Assembly: GCA_902803745.1 (NCBI GenBank)
Contig: CADCRB010000080.1
Coordinates: 1 to 7,933, forward strand
Length of the DNA stretch: 7,933 nucleotides
Reading direction: 5' to 3'
Source: an uncultured Lachnospiraceae bacterium
GTDB taxonomy: Bacteria > Bacillota > Clostridia > Lachnospirales > Lachnospiraceae
Within the stretch, counting starts at the first letter, position 1; each line of letters begins with the position of its first letter. The notes beneath the pieces were generated by a model. The model saw only the letters and a list, made by a program, of their open reading frames with translations, had not been told where the DNA came from and did no database searches. This document shows positions 6,330-7,933 of this stretch, piece by piece. Position numbers and translations under genes: made by a program.

Positions 6330-7933
6330 ATGCCTGAAATGATAAACCGACAGACAGATAAATACGAGCCGCTTTCCTTTGATGCCATAAGGATAGGTCT
6401 TGCCAGCCCGGAGAAGATCCGTGAGTGGTCTCATGGAGAGGTGAAGAAACCGGAGACGATCAATTACCGGACCCTTAAGCCTGAGCCGGATGGCCTTTTC
6501 TGCGAAAGGATATTCGGGCCTACAAAGGATTGGGAATGTCACTGCGGAAAGTATAAGAAGATCAGATATAAGGGTGTGATCTGCGATAAGTGCGGAGTGG
6601 AAGTGACCAAGGCTTCGGTACGCCGCGAGAGGATGGGCCATATCGAGCTTGCAGCTCCTGTCTCCCATATCTGGTATTTCAAGGGTATACCCAGCAGGAT
6701 GGGGCTTATCCTTGATCTGTCACCGAGGGTTTTGGAGAGAGTGCTTTATTTTGCTTCTTACATAGTACTTGATCCCGGTGAGACAGATCTGGAATACAAG
6801 CAGATCCTCACAGAGCTTGAATATCAGGCTAAAAGAGAGGAATATGGCTATAAATTCCGTGTAGGTATGGGCGCAGAGGCAGTTAAAGAGCTGCTTCAGA
6901 GCATCGACCTTGATAAGGAATCAGAGGAGCTTCGTGAGGAGCTGGAAAATGCTACGGGACAGAAGCGCGCCAGGATAGTAAAGAGGCTGGAGGTCGTGGA
7001 GGCCTTCAGGGAGTCAGGTAATGAGCCGGCATGGATGGTTCTTGACTGCATGCCTGTCATCCCGCCTGATCTGAGACCTATGGTACAGCTCGACGGAGGA
7101 AGGTTCGCAACTTCCGACCTGAATGATCTGTACAGAAGGATCATAAACAGGAACAACAGATTGCAGAAGCTTCTCGAGCTGGGTACTCCTGATATCATTG
7201 TAAGAAATGAGAAGAGGATGCTTCAGGAGGCTGTAGATGCGCTTATAGATAACGGCCGCAGAGGCAGGCCGGTAACCGGACCCGGAAACCGTCCTTTGAA
7301 ATCCCTGTCTGATATGCTTAAGGGTAAGGGCGGACGTTTCAGACAGAATCTTCTTGGTAAGAGGGTTGACTACTCCGGACGTTCGGTCATAGTGGTAGGA
7401 CCGGAGCTTAAGATATGGCAGTGCGGTCTTCCGAAGGAGATGGCGATAGAGCTTTTCAAGCCTTTTGTTATGAAAGAGCTTGTTTCAAATGGAACATCCC
7501 ATAATATAAAGAATGCCAAGAAGATGGTAGAGCGTCTGGATCCGGAGGTATGGGATGTACTGGAAAAGGTAATACATGAGCATCCTGTAATGCTGAACCG
7601 TGCGCCGACACTTCACAGACTTGGAATACAGTCATTTGAGCCGGTACTGGTTGAAGGTAAGGCTATAAAGCTTCATCCTCTTGCATGTACACCTTTTAAC
7701 GCTGACTTTGACGGAGACCAGATGGCTGTACATCTTCCTCTGTCTGTCGAGGCGCAGGCTGAGAGCCGTTTTCTCATGCTTATGCCCAATAACCTTCTTA
7801 AGCCCGCTGACGGAGGCCCGGTAAACGTGCCTACTCAGGATATGGTGCTCGGATGCTATTATCTTACACAGGTCAGAGAGGGCGAGCCCGGCGAAGGGAA
7901 GACATTCCGGAGTGTAAGCGAGGCCATACTTGC
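6330..7933 (+). CDS. rpoC: DNA-directed RNA polymerase subunit beta' (3' end outside window)
   Basis: The frame stays open to the window end, giving the first 534 codons of a protein usually about 1200 residues long in Firmicutes. The N-terminal zinc-binding domain has C70, C72, C85 and C88, the same numbering as in E. coli. The switch-2 and lid region is near 321-350 (RPLKSLSDMLKGKGGRF, then KRVDYSGRSVIVVGPEL). NRAPTLHRLGIQ begins at 423. The catalytic Mg-binding motif NADFDGDQMAVH gives D459, D461 and D463. It therefore carries the active-site half of the polymerase core. AGAGGAG (6316-6322) lies 7 nt before the ATG at 6330. A second ATG at codon 4 is less well placed. No terminator or promoter was seen in the 48-nt gap after rpoB, so the two genes are cotranscribed. 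Confidence 0.98.
   Translation, partial: MPEMINRQTDKYEPLSFDAIRIGLASPEKIREWSHGEVKKPETINYRTLKPEPDGLFCERIFGPTKDWECHCGKYKKIRYKGVICDKCGVEVTKASVRRERMGHIELAAPVSHIWYFKGIPSRMGLILDLSPRVLERVLYFASYIVLDPGETDLEYKQILTELEYQAKREEYGYKFRVGMGAEAVKELLQSIDLDKESEELREELENATGQKRARIVKRLEVVEAFRESGNEPAWMVLDCMPVIPPDLRPMVQLDGGRFATSDLNDLYRRIINRNNRLQKLLELGTPDIIVRNEKRMLQEAVDALIDNGRRGRPVTGPGNRPLKSLSDMLKGKGGRFRQNLLGKRVDYSGRSVIVVGPELKIWQCGLPKEMAIELFKPFVMKELVSNGTSHNIKNAKKMVERLDPEVWDVLEKVIHEHPVMLNRAPTLHRLGIQSFEPVLVEGKAIKLHPLACTPFNADFDGDQMAVHLPLSVEAQAESRFLMLMPNNLLKPADGGPVNVPTQDMVLGCYYLTQVREGEPGEGKTFRSVSEAIL

Noticed and set aside
6006..6668. Minus-strand open frame (220 codons) across the rpoB-rpoC junction
   Set aside because: It overlaps the conserved ends of both genes and the rpoC ribosome binding site, and its translation shows no recognisable domain.

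Overview
This window is a housekeeping region from a low- to mid-GC Gram-positive anaerobe, most likely a member of the Clostridia close to Lachnospiraceae. That placement rests on several things seen here: strong AAGGAGG-type ribosome binding sites, Firmicutes-type RpoB and RpoC sequences, a ThrH-type phosphatase, and the end of a PPi-type phosphofructokinase of the kind common in gut Clostridia. Genus and species cannot be fixed from this window. All genes are on the + strand, and no mobile element, CRISPR array, tRNA or rRNA was seen.

Layout. Positions 1-288 hold the C-terminal end of a phosphofructokinase-family gene, followed by a terminator-like hairpin (318-346). A complete thrH-type gene follows (376-975). 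A good promoter begins 8 nt after its stop (983-1012). It leads into an L10 leader RNA (about 1018-1081) and a strong intrinsic terminator that acts as an attenuator (1109-1138). Then come rplJ (1173-1805) and rplL (1808-2191), 2 nt apart. The 184-nt gap before rpoB is not empty. It holds a probable second promoter with an A/T-rich upstream element, and a transcribed segment that folds on paper into a 5' hairpin, a three-way junction and a further small hairpin. rpoB (2376-6281) and the first 534 codons of rpoC (6330 to the window end) complete the window.

How the genes work together. L10 and L7/L12 form the ribosomal stalk that recruits GTPase translation factors, and RpoB and RpoC form the catalytic core of RNA polymerase. 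Their clustering is the classical bacterial rplJL-rpoBC arrangement. Here the two halves appear separately tunable: the stalk genes by L10 autoregulation through the leader and attenuator, the polymerase genes by their own promoter and structured leader. The usual upstream partners rplK and rplA are not next to rplJ; thrH takes that place.

The points most worth a second look are the structured rpoB leader, a 10-bp complementarity between the L10-leader hairpin and the attenuator hairpin, and the long Ala/Glu-rich tail on L10. I see no gene set suggesting an undescribed defence, mobile or metabolic system.
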